Positions 8,869 through 17,734 of a DNA stretch of 64,000 nt are shown in pieces. The DNA lies in contig NZ_FOSN01000001.1 in the NCBI RefSeq assembly GCF_900114285.1, forward strand, positions 496,001 through 560,000. The letters are read 5' to 3'. The DNA is from Methylocapsa palsarum (GTDB lineage: Bacteria > Pseudomonadota > Alphaproteobacteria > Rhizobiales > Beijerinckiaceae). The stretch's first letter is position 1; the number at the start of each line of letters is the position of its first letter. Below the pieces are notes generated by a model. The model had not been told where the DNA came from. It worked only from the letters and a program-made list of their open reading frames with translations, and did no database searches. The position numbers and the translations under genes are program-made.

Positions 8869-9746
8869 CACCATCCTCCGGATGCGCCGCCGCCACCCGA
8901 CGATCCGCCGCCGCCGGAAAATCCTCCGCCCCCAAAGCCGCCGCCCCCAAAGCCGCCGCCCCCCCATCCGCCGCCGCGCCCGCCCCGACCGGAATCAAGC
9001 AGGATGCTGAGCAGGGAAGTCAGAAAATTGCCCCATCCGGCGTTGCGCCGTCGTCGCTCCGCGGGCGACAGGCTGTCATAGTCGGCGGCGCTCCGGTTCT
9101 GCTGTGCGGCCGAAAGCATGAAGAAAATGAAAACGAACAGAGCCAGAGCGATCCAAGGCGTCCAATTGTCCACGGCCGCGTCCTGGCGGTCGAGGCGCAG
9201 GTTCGGACGCTTCTGCCACTCGGACGTGTCGGTCGTCAGAACCGTGATGATGTCGTCGACCCCGCGCTGGACGCCGCCGTCGTAGTCGCCCGCCTTGAAC
9301 CGGGGCGCGATGGCGTTGGAGATGATGATTTTCGACAGGGCGTCGGTGAGGACGCCCTCCAGCCCGTAGCCGACCTCGATCCTGACCTTGCGCTGGCTTG
9401 GCGCGACGAGAAGCAACACGCCGTTGTTCTTCTCCTTCTGGCCGAGCTTCCAGGTTCTGAACAATTCGTTGGCGTAAGGCTCGATTTCGTCTCCGTCGAG
9501 GGAGTTCACCGTCGCCACTTCGAGCTGAATTCCCGATTTGGCTTCGAGCGCGTCGAGCCTCGCCGCGATCGAGGCGTGCGCGTCGGGCGACAGGATTCCC
9601 GCCTGATCGACAACGCGGCCGCTCAACGCGGGAAAATTATAGCCGAGCGCCGCGCCGCAAAGCGCCAGCCAAAAAACCGCCAGCGCGGTCCACATATACG
9701 GCGCCCGCGGCACGAGGCGCGCCTCCGTGAAGCTCAATCTCCTCAA
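8868..9746 (-). CDS. YgcG/TPM-domain protein with glycine-rich C-terminus
   Basis: The 292-residue protein has an N-terminal hydrophobic signal/anchor (about 17-35) and a periplasmic TPM domain (about 38-165: PALSGRVVDQAGILS, IEVGYGLEGVLTDA). A second helix lies at about 196-211, and the tail is extremely Gly-rich (GGGGFGGGGFGGGGF, about 245-292). This architecture is the classic YgcG type. It stands between lemA and a second TPM gene, overlapping both by 4 bp, so the three form one operon. Confidence 0.85.
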   Translation of the reverse strand: MRRLSFTEARLVPRAPYMWTALAVFWLALCGAALGYNFPALSGRVVDQAGILSPDAHASIAARLDALEAKSGIQLEVATVNSLDGDEIEPYANELFRTWKLGQKEKNNGVLLLVAPSQRKVRIEVGYGLEGVLTDALSKIIISNAIAPRFKAGDYDGGVQRGVDDIITVLTTDTSEWQKRPNLRLDRQDAAVDNWTPWIALALFVFIFFMLSAAQQNRSAADYDSLSPAERRRRNAGWGNFLTSLLSILLDSGRGGRGGGWGGGGFGGGGFGGGGFSGGGGSSGGGGASGGW

Positions 9747-10378
9747 AATTTGACTTGCGGCGGGGCCTGGGCGGCGTCGCTCGCCGTGAATTCCGCCAGA
9801 GGCTTTTCAGAAGAAAAGAATGTCTTCGCCCAGAGCAGGGTCGGGAATGTCTTGAGCGCGGTGTTAAAAGCCCGCGAGGCCTCGATATAGTCGCGCCGCG
9901 CGACGGCGATGCGGTTTTCGGTACCCTCCAGCTGCGATTGCAGCGCAAGGAAGTTCTGGTTCGATTTCAGGTCGGGATAATTCTCGCTGACCGCGAGAAG
10001 GCGGCCGAGGGCGCCGGACAATTGTCCCTGGGCGTCCTGGAACTGCTTGAGCTTGTCAGGGTCGGTCAGCTGCGAGGCGTCGATCCTGACCGAGGTCGCC
10101 TTCGCCCGCGCCTCGACGACGGAGGTGAGGACGTCTTTTTCCTGTTTGGCGTAGCCCTGGACGGTTGCGACGAGGTTGGGAATGAGGTCGGCGCGGCGCT
10201 GATATTGATTTTGCACATCCGCCCATTTCGCCTTCGCCTGTTCCTCCAGCGTCGGAATTGTATTGTAGCCGCAGCCCGAAAGTCCCAGTCCGAGGATGGT
10301 CAGAACCAGAACGGCTCTCAGGGAGCGCAAATTCAAAACATCAAATGTAATTCTTGGCTGATTTCGGATCGGGCTCAT
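9743..10378 (-). CDS. lemA: LemA family lipoprotein
   Basis: The 211-residue product begins with a signal peptide ending in the lipobox LSGC (Cys36). A LemA four-helix domain follows (QYQRRADLIPNLVATVQGYA, NYPDLKSNQNFLALQSQLEGTENRIAVARRDY). The ATG at 10378 fits the lipoprotein signal and has GGAG upstream; the frame is open further to 10459. It is the first gene of the lemA-TPM-TPM operon and divergent from the DUF1223 gene. Confidence 0.88.
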   Translation of the reverse strand: MSPIRNQPRITFDVLNLRSLRAVLVLTILGLGLSGCGYNTIPTLEEQAKAKWADVQNQYQRRADLIPNLVATVQGYAKQEKDVLTSVVEARAKATSVRIDASQLTDPDKLKQFQDAQGQLSGALGRLLAVSENYPDLKSNQNFLALQSQLEGTENRIAVARRDYIEASRAFNTALKTFPTLLWAKTFFSSEKPLAEFTASDAAQAPPQVKF

Positions 10379-10540
10379 AGGCAAGGCTCCGGCTAGGCTC
10401 AAAATGGCCAAACAGAATCTATGCTGAAAATTGCGCCGCGAAAAACAATTTTGCGGCAATTCGGTTTTATGGATGCACGTTTGAGGGGTGGCGTCCTTCA
10501 GACATAACCTCGAATTGACTGGCGCTCGGCCTATGGTTGG

Positions 10541-10555
10541 TTAATGTCTCGTTAA
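10541..10555. promoter_or_regulatory. Putative CtrA site (TTAA-N7-TTAA)
   Basis: A perfect TTAA TGTCTCG TTAA lies 37 bp before the GTG start of the DUF1223 gene, in the divergent region with lemA. The match to the known alphaproteobacterial CtrA consensus is direct; binding is inference. Confidence 0.45.
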
Positions 10556-10592
10556 GATAAACTCCAACGAGCCTGGAAATGGGCCTATTGCA

Positions 10593-11363
10593 GTGACGAT
10601 ATCTATCAAAAGTTTCATTCTGTCCCCCTGGCTTCAGCTGGCGGCGATCGCCGGCTCGTCCTGCGTTCTGGCCGCGGACCTGACGGGCCCGCCCACGCCC
10701 TCATCGGCGGTGGTTTCAGTGATCGAACTGTTCACTAGCCAGGGGTGTTCCTCCTGTCCGCCGGCGGACAAGCTTCTGGCTCAGATCGCCCGCCGCCCCG
10801 ACATTGTCGCTGTCTCGTTCGCGGTGGATTACTGGGACTATATCGGCTGGAAGGATACGCTCGCGCTGCCGCTCTCCTCGTCGAGACAACGAGCCTATGC
10901 CGCATTGCAAGGCGGGAACGGCGTCAGGGTCTACACGCCTCAAGCCGTGATCGACGGGATCGCCGATGCGATCGGCGGAGACCGGCAGGAGGTCGAGGAG
11001 GCGATCAAATCGACGAAAGGCGTCGACGGGGCCGCCACCCTGCCTTTGCGGCTGCAGGACGCCGACGACCATTTCGTCGTCGATGTGGCGGCGGGAGGGG
11101 GCGGACCCGCCGGCATCTACGTCCTTCGGGTCTTGCGCGCGCGCACGGTGCATATCGGACATGGCGAGAACGCCGGCCGCAACGTCACCTACACCAACGT
11201 GGTGCGCGCGATAAACCGCATCGGCGAATGGACCGGCTCCAGGGTCACGTTGAATGTGCCCAAACTGATCGCCGAGGATGAAGGTTATGTGGTCTTCGTG
11301 CAACGCGGAGACCTTGACCAGCCGGGGGCGATTCTGGGGGCGGTGAAGAGCGCCGGCCTTTGA
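10593..11363 (+). CDS. DUF1223 secreted thioredoxin-fold protein
   Basis: The 256-residue protein has a signal peptide (about 1-28) and the DUF1223 hallmark ELFTSQGCSSCPPADKLL with Cys52 and Cys55 as a CxxC pair. VYTPQAVIDGI follows, and the C-terminal half is beta-rich. The family is predicted to be an exported thioredoxin-like oxidoreductase of unknown substrate. The start appears to be GTG at 10593; no strong ribosome site is visible. A CtrA-type site lies just upstream. Confidence 0.85.
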   Translation: MTISIKSFILSPWLQLAAIAGSSCVLAADLTGPPTPSSAVVSVIELFTSQGCSSCPPADKLLAQIARRPDIVAVSFAVDYWDYIGWKDTLALPLSSSRQRAYAALQGGNGVRVYTPQAVIDGIADAIGGDRQEVEEAIKSTKGVDGAATLPLRLQDADDHFVVDVAAGGGGPAGIYVLRVLRARTVHIGHGENAGRNVTYTNVVRAINRIGEWTGSRVTLNVPKLIAEDEGYVVFVQRGDLDQPGAILGAVKSAGL

Positions 11364-11517
11364 GCGTCTCCTTCGCCGGTCGTCTTCGGTATGGTTTCAG
11401 CCGGTGAATTTCGCCGCGGACGCGCTCTGGCCCTTTCGCGTCCTCTCCTGTCCTTTTATACAGCTTGACAGCTTGCGGAGATGTCCCCTTTTGCGCAAGG
11501 CGGCATGAGAGGAGCAA

Positions 11518-12246
11518 ATGCAGCTGATGAATCTTCGCCTTTATCTTACGCCCGCCGCCGCCGTCTTGACCTCCGCTGCATGCCTTGCGCCGGCGACAGG
11601 TTGGGCGACATCCTCACCCGGGCCGGAAAACGCCGCCCTGGCGAACGGTTGGCGCGAGGCTCCAGCGGAAACGAGACCTTCCCACCCCGATTGGCGGCTC
11701 GAAGCGAAAAAGGCCGATTCCAGGAAGGGGACGGCCAAGGCGCCGGACGCCAAGAGCTCCGACAAGAACTCGAGCGAGAAAAGCTCCGGCGACGCGAAGA
11801 AGCCCGGCAAACCCTCGCAGGTCGGAACTTACGGCGACTGGGGCGTTTTTGTCGCGCAAGGGGGGAAAGAGAAAACCTGTTACGCCCTCGCGACGCCCAA
11901 GGAGCGGGCGCCGGCGAAGCTCAAACGCGACCCTGCCTATGTCTTTATCTCGAACCGCCCGGGCGAGAGCGTTCGCAGCGAAGTCTCCGTCATCATGGGA
12001 TTTGCGGTGAAGCCCGGAGCCGACGTCAAGACCGACATCGGCGGAGCGGCCTTTGACTTCGTTCCGAAGGGAAGCAACGCCTGGATCAAAAATACCGCAG
12101 AGGAAGGCCAGTTCGTCGACGCTCTCAAGAAAGGCTCGAAACTCATCGTCAAGGCGCCTTCGGCGAAGGGAAACGTGACGACCGACAGTTATTCCCTCTC
12201 GGGTTTGTCGCAGGCTCTGGAGCGGGTTCAAAAGGAATGCCCATGA
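11518..12246 (+). CDS. Invasion-associated locus B (IalB) family protein, copy 1
   Basis: A signal peptide (about 1-30) leads into a Lys/Ser-rich disordered linker (about 60-100, KSSDKNSSEKSSGDAKK). The IalB domain follows (about 103-242: YGDWGVFVAQGGKEKTCYAL, and a C-terminal Cys-Pro end). GAGG precedes the ATG. Family proteins are small exported proteins, first described in Bartonella, and are common in free-living Rhizobiales, where their role is unknown. A second IalB-type gene lies at 43904-44701. Confidence 0.85.
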   Translation: MQLMNLRLYLTPAAAVLTSAACLAPATGWATSSPGPENAALANGWREAPAETRPSHPDWRLEAKKADSRKGTAKAPDAKSSDKNSSEKSSGDAKKPGKPSQVGTYGDWGVFVAQGGKEKTCYALATPKERAPAKLKRDPAYVFISNRPGESVRSEVSVIMGFAVKPGADVKTDIGGAAFDFVPKGSNAWIKNTAEEGQFVDALKKGSKLIVKAPSAKGNVTTDSYSLSGLSQALERVQKECP

Positions 12247-12467
12247 CGCCGGAGCGCTGTCCCGCAAACGGCTGATTTTCCGGGCGCATGCGGGACATGT
12301 CCATCTTGTTTGGACGCGGATGCATGCGCATAATGGATATATGTTTCGGCGAGCACGAAAACGCGACGCCGGGGCGCTCCTCGTCGAGGCCGGGCGAGCC
12401 TCGTCGTCGGAGCCCAAAAATTGAATGGAGCGTCATCTTACAAGGATGATGCTCAGGAGGAAATGCG

Positions 12468-14405
12468 ATGTCGGGCAATATTCATCCGGTTCCGGTCGAA
12501 TGGACCAAGCGCGCTTTTATCGACGCGGCGACGTACAAGGATCTCTACGCCCGCTCGATCGCCGATCCTGATCTGTTCTGGGCCGAACAGGCGAAGCGCA
12601 TCGACTGGATCAAACCCTTCACCAAGGTCAAGAATGCGGCCTTCGGTCCGGGCGAGGTCTCGATCAAATGGTTCGAGGACGGCACCACGAACGTCGCCTA
12701 CAATTGCATCGACAGGCATCTCTCCGCCGCGGGGGATCGCACCGCCATCATCTGGGAGGGCGATGATCCGGCCGAATCGAAGCACATCACCTATCGTGAG
12801 CTTCACGACCAGGTTTGCCGTCTCGCCAACGTTCTCAAGGCGCATGGCGTCAAGAAAGGCGACACCGTCACGATCTATCTGCCGATGATTCCCGAGGCGG
12901 CTTACGCCATGCTCGCCTGCGCGCGGATCGGCGCGATCCACTCGGTGGTGTTCGGCGGCTTTTCGCCCGATTCCCTCGCCGGCCGGATCGAGGGCTGCAA
13001 TTCGAAGGTCCTGATCACGGCTGACGAAGGGTTGCGCGGCGGCCGCAAAGTGCCGCTGAAGGCCAATGCCGACGCCGCCGCCAAAAAAAGCGGCGGCCTC
13101 GTAAAAACCATGCTGGTCGTCGAGCGCACCGGCGGCGCGATCGAATGGACCGACGGCCGCGACGTGCGCTACGGCGAGGCGGTCGCGAAAGCCGAGCCGC
13201 ATTGCCCCTGCGCCGAGATGAACGCGGAAGACTCGCTGTTCATTCTGTTTACCTCGGGCTCCACCGGCGCGCCGAAGGGCGTCGTTCACACCAGCGCCGG
13301 CTACCTCGTCTATGCGTCGATGACGCATCAATACGTCTTCGACTATCACGAAGGCGACGTCTACTGGTGCACGGCCGACGTCGGCTGGGTCACCGGCCAT
13401 AGTTATATTGTCTATGGGCCGCTCGCCAACGGCGCGACGACCTTGATGTTCGAGGGCGTCCCGAATTATCCGACGATGGCGCGTTTCTGGCAGGTCGTCG
13501 ACAAGCACAAGGTCAACATTTTCTACACGGCGCCGACGGCGATCCGCGCCTTGATGGGCGCGGGCGACGACCCGGTCAAATCCACCAGCCGGGCTTCCTT
13601 GAGGGTTTTGGGCTCGGTCGGCGAACCCATCAATCCGGAAGCCTGGGAATGGTATTACCGCGTCGTCGGAGACTCGCGCTGTCCCGTCGTCGACACCTGG
13701 TGGCAAACCGAAACCGGCGGCATCCTGATCACGCCGCTTCCGGGCGCGACCGATCTGAAGCCAGGCTCGGCCACCCTGCCTTTCTTTGGAATCAGGCCCG
13801 AGGTGGTCGACACCGAGGGCCGCGTCGTCGAGGGCGCCTGCTCCGGCAATCTCGTCATCGCGGAGTCCTGGCCGGGACAGATGCGCACGGTCTACGGCGA
13901 CCATGAGCGCTTCGTGCAGACCTATTTTTCCGCCTATCCGGGAAAATATTTCACCGGCGACGGCTGCCGCCGGGACGAGGACGGCTATTACTGGATCACC
14001 GGCCGGGTCGATGACGTGATCAATGTCTCGGGCCACCGCCTCGGCACCGCGGAAGTCGAGAGTTCGCTCGTCGCGCACGCCGTGGTGTCGGAGGCGGCGG
14101 TCGTCGGCTATCCCCACGACATCAAGGGGCAGGGCATCTACGCCTATGTCACGCTGATGATGGGGGTGGAGCCGAGCGACGCGCTTCGCTCCGAGCTCGT
14201 GGCCTGGGTGCGCAAGGATATCGGCCCCATCGCGTCGCCGGATATCCTGCATTTCGCGCCCGGCCTGCCGAAAACCCGCTCGGGCAAGATCATGCGGCGC
14301 ATCCTGCGCAAGATCGCGGAGCAGGAGTTTTCCGCGCTCGGCGACATCTCGACCCTCGCCGATCCGTCCGTGGTGGAGGATCTGATACGCAACCGGAACC
14401 CGTGA
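12468..14405 (+). CDS. acs: Acetyl-CoA synthetase
   Basis: This full-length 645-residue AMP-forming enzyme converts acetate, ATP and CoA to acetyl-CoA. The adenylation motifs are [14 protein letters not shown] in the first half and [10 protein letters not shown] in the middle. The C-terminal [15 protein letters not shown] contains the catalytic lysine that is acetylated in homologues. AGGAGG lies 8-13 nt before the ATG. A short hairpin (AGCGTCATC/GATGATGCT, about 12429-12453) precedes the ribosome site and might affect translation. It appears monocistronic. Confidence 0.96.
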   Translation: MSGNIHPVPVEWTKRAFIDAATYKDLYARSIADPDLFWAEQAKRIDWIKPFTKVKNAAFGPGEVSIKWFEDGTTNVAYNCIDRHLSAAGDRTAIIWEGDDPAESKHITYRELHDQVCRLANVLKAHGVKKGDTVTIYLPMIPEAAYAMLACARIGAIHSVVFGGFSPDSLAGRIEGCNSKVLITADEGLRGGRKVPLKANADAAAKKSGGLVKTMLVVERTGGAIEWTDGRDVRYGEAVAKAEPHCPCAEMNAEDSLFILFTSGSTGAPKGVVHTSAGYLVYASMTHQYVFDYHEGDVYWCTADVGWVTGHSYIVYGPLANGATTLMFEGVPNYPTMARFWQVVDKHKVNIFYTAPTAIRALMGAGDDPVKSTSRASLRVLGSVGEPINPEAWEWYYRVVGDSRCPVVDTWWQTETGGILITPLPGATDLKPGSATLPFFGIRPEVVDTEGRVVEGACSGNLVIAESWPGQMRTVYGDHERFVQTYFSAYPGKYFTGDGCRRDEDGYYWITGRVDDVINVSGHRLGTAEVESSLVAHAVVSEAAVVGYPHDIKGQGIYAYVTLMMGVEPSDALRSELVAWVRKDIGPIASPDILHFAPGLPKTRSGKIMRRILRKIAEQEFSALGDISTLADPSVVEDLIRNRNP

Positions 14406-14566
14406 TCGAAGTTCTCGCCTTGTTGAGGCGGCGCCACGGTTTCACCACATTTTAACTTAGCCGGAAGGTTTCCGCCTCAGCCTGCGCCGTGTTTGGTATC
14501 TTTGCGCACATCTCCTTCGAGATCAGCGTGTTAAGCACCAACAGGCATTTGAGACAGGGGCGTGAA

Positions 14567-15100
14567 ATGAACATCATTTTTCGAGCCGTCGCTTCAGTTT
14601 TTTCCGGATTATGTCTTTTTTCAGGCGCCGCGGCGCCGCTTGCAACATCGGCGAACGCGCGTGAGGGCGTCGCCTTCACCCAATCGTATCCGCCTGGAAT
14701 GATCGTCATCCGGCAGCGGGAGCGGGCGCTCTATTTCACAACCGGCTATGGCATGGCGGTGCGCTATCCCGTCGCCATTGGCAAGGCCGGCATGGCGTGG
14801 CAGGGCGAGACGTTCGTCCAGGGCAAATATGTCCAGCCGGCCTGGGTCGCGCCGGCGGTCGTCCGGCAGGACCATCCGGGCCTGACCCATCTGATTCCCG
14901 GCGGCTCGCCGCGCAATCCCATGGGTGCGGCGGCGCTGACGCTGAACATGTCCGAGGTCGCAATCCACGGCACGACGCAGACGATGCGAAGATCCGTCGG
15001 CACTGCGGCGTCCTACGGCTGCATCCGCATGTACAATGAAGATGTTCTGGACCTCTACCATCGGGTCCAGGTCGGAACCCGGGTCGTGGCGATCCCTTAA
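14567..15100 (+). CDS. L,D-transpeptidase (ErfK/YbiS/YcfS/YnhG family)
   Basis: The 177-residue exported enzyme has a signal peptide (about 1-32) and a YkuD catalytic domain. VAIHGT holds His134, and SYGCIRM holds the nucleophile Cys152. It forms 3-3 cross-links in peptidoglycan or attaches proteins to it. I chose the ATG at 14567 for its signal peptide and the upstream GGGGCG; the frame is open to 14489. A strong hairpin follows at 15109-15139. Confidence 0.9.
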   Translation: MNIIFRAVASVFSGLCLFSGAAAPLATSANAREGVAFTQSYPPGMIVIRQRERALYFTTGYGMAVRYPVAIGKAGMAWQGETFVQGKYVQPAWVAPAVVRQDHPGLTHLIPGGSPRNPMGAAALTLNMSEVAIHGTTQTMRRSVGTAASYGCIRMYNEDVLDLYHRVQVGTRVVAIP

Positions 15101-15108
15101 GCTCTTCG

Positions 15109-15139
15109 CGGGCGGCCGCCAGATTTTGGCGGCCGCCCG
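15109..15139 (+). terminator. Strong GC hairpin after the L,D-transpeptidase gene
   Basis: A perfect 12-bp stem, CGGGCGGCCGCC pairing with GGCGGCCGCCCG, encloses the loop AGATTTT. It begins 9 bp after the stop. There is no downstream T-run, so factor-independent termination is uncertain. Confidence 0.5.
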
Positions 15140-15223
15140 TGACCCCTCTCCAAAGCGCCCGCCGTCCCCAGCTTCCCTTTCCGTGGAGCTTGCCGGCGCT
15201 TGGCGCTTTGGATAACGTGGAGA

Positions 15224-15295
15224 TGACGTTGACTTTGAGCGCATTGACTATCGGCGCGCATGGACTATGAGCGTGCATGGACTATGAGTGCATGG
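15224..15295. repeat. About four imperfect 17-bp tandem repeats upstream of the ACP gene
   Basis: The unit GCATGGACTATGAGCGT is seen at 15258-15274 and again at 15275-15288. Degenerate units lie at 15241-15257 and 15224-15240, and a partial GCATGG closes the array at 15290. It lies 70-140 bp before the acyl carrier protein start. An array of operator-like sites is possible but unproven. Confidence 0.6.
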
Positions 15296-15364
15296 GCGCG
15301 CTTGATGCAATCTGGCCCTGGCGCAGACAGGCCCTGCCAAGAGGGATCGAAGGGGGAGTAATCG

Positions 15365-15634
15365 GTGGAAACGAAGGCTCTCGACCATACCGATCTTGTC
15401 AATCAAATCATCGATGTGATCGTTAAAGAGGGAATGGTTGACCGCGACAAGGTCACTCCGGACGCCACAATAGAAAGCCTCGATTTGAAATCGATCGACA
15501 TCGTGATGATCCTGACGGCGATCGAAGAGAAGTTCGACGTCTATATTCCGATGGACGGGCCTTTTCATGAGGCCAAGGACATCAAGAGCCTGATTGACGC
15601 GATCGCGGCGTATATCGTCAAAGAAAAAAGCTGA
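15365..15634 (+). CDS. Acyl carrier protein (dedicated, cluster-linked)
   Basis: The 89-residue acidic helical protein has the carrier-domain layout with Ser43 in LDLKSIDIVMI as the expected phosphopantetheine site (the classical DSL is here KSI). The start appears to be GTG, preceded by GGGGGAG. It ends 1 bp before the ketosynthase ATG, so the two are translated together. It differs from housekeeping AcpP and is better read as a specialised carrier serving the enzymes that follow, as NodF serves NodE. Confidence 0.85.
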   Translation: METKALDHTDLVNQIIDVIVKEGMVDRDKVTPDATIESLDLKSIDIVMILTAIEEKFDVYIPMDGPFHEAKDIKSLIDAIAAYIVKEKS

Positions 15635-15635
15635 C

Positions 15636-16859
15636 ATGGCTCCATCGCGGCGCGTCGTCGTCACAGGCATGGGAGCCGTCTCCGCCGCCGGAATCGGCGC
15701 GGACGCATTATGGACCGCCGCGCGCGACGGTCGTTCCTGTGTCGGCGAGGCGGTGTTCAATCGCCCCTATCGCGGGCGGATCAAGATCGCGGCGCAGGTG
15801 CAAGGCTTCGTCGCCGGCGCGCATCTCGAACCCAGCGTTCTCCCCTTTTGCGATCCGGTCACCCAATATCTGCTGACGGCCGCCGACGAAGCGATCGCGC
15901 AGGCCGGTTTGTCGCGCGCCGAAAGGCTGGGGCCGCGAACGGCCACCATCATCGGCACCGGCATCGGCGGCATGCATACGATCGAGGACGGGCTTTATCT
16001 GTCCCTTGTCGAGCAGGGGCGCCCCGATCCGCTGACCGTGCCGCGGCTCATTCCGAGTTCGTGCCCCTCCAATGTCAGCATCCGCTTCGGCGCCCAGGGC
16101 CCTTGCTTCGCCGTGGTGAGCGCGTGCTCGTCGGCGACGCAGGCGATCGGAATCGGCGCCCATCTTGTCCGCTCCGGCCTCGTCGATCGCGCCATTGTCG
16201 GCGGCACCGAGGATTGCGTGACCAACAGCACGATGCTCGCCTGGGAGGCTTTACGTGTTTTGACCCCCGATTTGTGCCGTCCTTTCTCCAAGGGGCGCAA
16301 CGGCATGGTGCTTGGCGCGGGATCGGCGGTGTTCATTCTCGAAGAGGCCGAATTCGCCCGCGCGCGCGGAGCCTCCGCCCTGGTCGAGCTGGCTGGCTAC
16401 GGAACGTCGAGCGACGCTAAGGATCAGGTCCGGCCCGACCCCGAGGGAGCGGCCGCCTGCATGCGCAACGCTCTTGAAGACGCTGGCGTCTCGATCGAGG
16501 AGATCGACTACGTCAACGCGCACGGAACCGGAACGACGGTCAATGACATCTCGGAATCCGCCGCCCTCGCCATGGTGTTCGGGGACCGGCTGGCCTCCGT
16601 CCCGGTTTCATCGACGAAGCCGATCCATGGCCATGGCCTTGGCGCCGCGGGCGCGCTCGAACTCCTCGTCACGATAGGCGCGGTGCGCGAGAGCATTGCG
16701 CCGCCGACGATCAACTGGCGCGAAGCCGACGTCAAATGTCCCGTCGACGCCGTGCCCAACGAGGCCCGGCCCATGCCTATCCGGGTCGCGCTCACCAATT
16801 CCTTCGCCTTTGGCGGGATTAACGCCAGTCTCGTCGTGCGGCGCGCAGAGGCGGCATGA
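15636..16859 (+). CDS. Beta-ketoacyl-ACP synthase (FabF/NodE-like)
   Basis: The 407-residue condensing enzyme has the full Cys-His-His triad: Cys164 in VSACSSATQ, His296 in NAHGTGT, and a histidine in the KPIHGHGLGAAGALE segment (His331/His333, where FabF usually has a single GH). It condenses malonyl-ACP with an acyl primer. It directly follows the ACP and overlaps the next gene by 4 bp. Linkage to a dedicated ACP and tailoring enzymes argues for a secondary lipid rather than housekeeping synthesis. Confidence 0.88.
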   Translation: MAPSRRVVVTGMGAVSAAGIGADALWTAARDGRSCVGEAVFNRPYRGRIKIAAQVQGFVAGAHLEPSVLPFCDPVTQYLLTAADEAIAQAGLSRAERLGPRTATIIGTGIGGMHTIEDGLYLSLVEQGRPDPLTVPRLIPSSCPSNVSIRFGAQGPCFAVVSACSSATQAIGIGAHLVRSGLVDRAIVGGTEDCVTNSTMLAWEALRVLTPDLCRPFSKGRNGMVLGAGSAVFILEEAEFARARGASALVELAGYGTSSDAKDQVRPDPEGAAACMRNALEDAGVSIEEIDYVNAHGTGTTVNDISESAALAMVFGDRLASVPVSSTKPIHGHGLGAAGALELLVTIGAVRESIAPPTINWREADVKCPVDAVPNEARPMPIRVALTNSFAFGGINASLVVRRAEAA

Positions 16860-17302
16860 CGGACGCCGCCGGCTACGCTTCGCCCGCCGCCGGTTCGCTG
16901 GCGAACGCCGCGCCGGCAGGCATGTTCTCGCTCCCGCCGATCAAGGTCAGAACCGACCGGGCCGCGATCGCGGCGTTCGTTCAGTCCACCGCGCCGCTTT
17001 CCGGCGATTTTGTTCCGCTGACATTTCCGTTTTGTTGGCTGACCCTTCCGGTGATCCGGTCCGCGATCCTTGAGGCGATCGGCGCCGAGGGCGTTTTGCC
17101 GGTGCACGAGGCGCAGAAGTTCGATTACGAACGCGCGCTCGAACCTGATTCGGACTACCAGCTCGCGATCGAGGCGAAGCGGTCGGAAGGACCGCCGAGG
17201 CTGACGTTGAAAGGCGTCGTTTCGACGCTTCAGGGAGATGTCTGCGTGCGGTTCGAAACCGTCCTGCGCATCGTCTCCCTCGCGCCCCTGCCGGCGCCAT
17301 GA
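16856..17302 (+). CDS. MaoC-N/HadA-like hotdog protein
   Basis: The 148-residue protein looks like the non-catalytic N-terminal hotdog of MaoC-type dehydratases. It has LTFPFCWLTLPVI where such proteins have a P-x-F-P segment, then LPVHEAQKFDYERALEPDSDY, matching the HGEQ-x-F-x-x-x-R-x-L pattern. It lacks the catalytic Asp/His pair, which the next gene supplies. It overlaps both neighbours by 4 bp. Together the two proteins would form a split (3R)-hydroxyacyl-ACP dehydratase like HadA/HadB. Confidence 0.6.
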   Translation: MTDAAGYASPAAGSLANAAPAGMFSLPPIKVRTDRAAIAAFVQSTAPLSGDFVPLTFPFCWLTLPVIRSAILEAIGAEGVLPVHEAQKFDYERALEPDSDYQLAIEAKRSEGPPRLTLKGVVSTLQGDVCVRFETVLRIVSLAPLPAP

Positions 17303-17733
17303 CCAGCTTGAACGCGCCGGCGAACTGGCCGAAGGCGGGCGACGAGATCGATCCCGCGAAATTCGGGCCGTTCGGGGAATCGCAGCTCCTGCGCTACGCC
17401 GCCGCCTCCGGGGACGACAATCCGCTTCATCTCGACCGGGATCTCGCCTGTGCGGCTGGTCTTGAGGCGCCTCCGGTTCACGGCATGCTCTTGATGAGTT
17501 GTTTTGAACCCGCTCTCCGGGTCTGGCGCGGCGATCTCGTCGTCGCAAGGCTTGCTGGCAAATTCCTCAAGCCGATTCTCGTCGGCGAGGGGGTCGAGAT
17601 CTCCGGGCGCGTCGTCCGCGCGAGCGCAGACGGACGGCCCGAACTCACCATGCGGCTCATCGCCCGCGGCTTTGGCGGAGACCTCGCCATCCTCGCGGAA
17701 GCGACGCTGGTTTCAGCTGAAGCGCCCGCTTGA
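17299..17733 (+). CDS. MaoC-like (R)-hydroxyacyl dehydratase
   Basis: This 144-residue hotdog enzyme has the hydratase-2 motif: SGDDNPLHLDRDLACAAGL contains the Asp and His, and PPVHGMLLMS follows. It would dehydrate 3-hydroxyacyl-ACP made by the adjacent SDR, probably as a heterodimer with the preceding HadA-like protein. The ATG overlaps the preceding stop, and the SDR start follows 1 bp after its stop. Confidence 0.8.
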   Translation: MTSLNAPANWPKAGDEIDPAKFGPFGESQLLRYAAASGDDNPLHLDRDLACAAGLEAPPVHGMLLMSCFEPALRVWRGDLVVARLAGKFLKPILVGEGVEISGRVVRASADGRPELTMRLIARGFGGDLAILAEATLVSAEAPA

Positions 17734-17734
17734 C

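Noticed and set aside
12453-14252. A 599-codon open frame antisense to acs
   Set aside because: It is a shadow of the acetyl-CoA synthetase reading frame, with Asp/Arg/Ala-rich low-information composition and no ribosome site.
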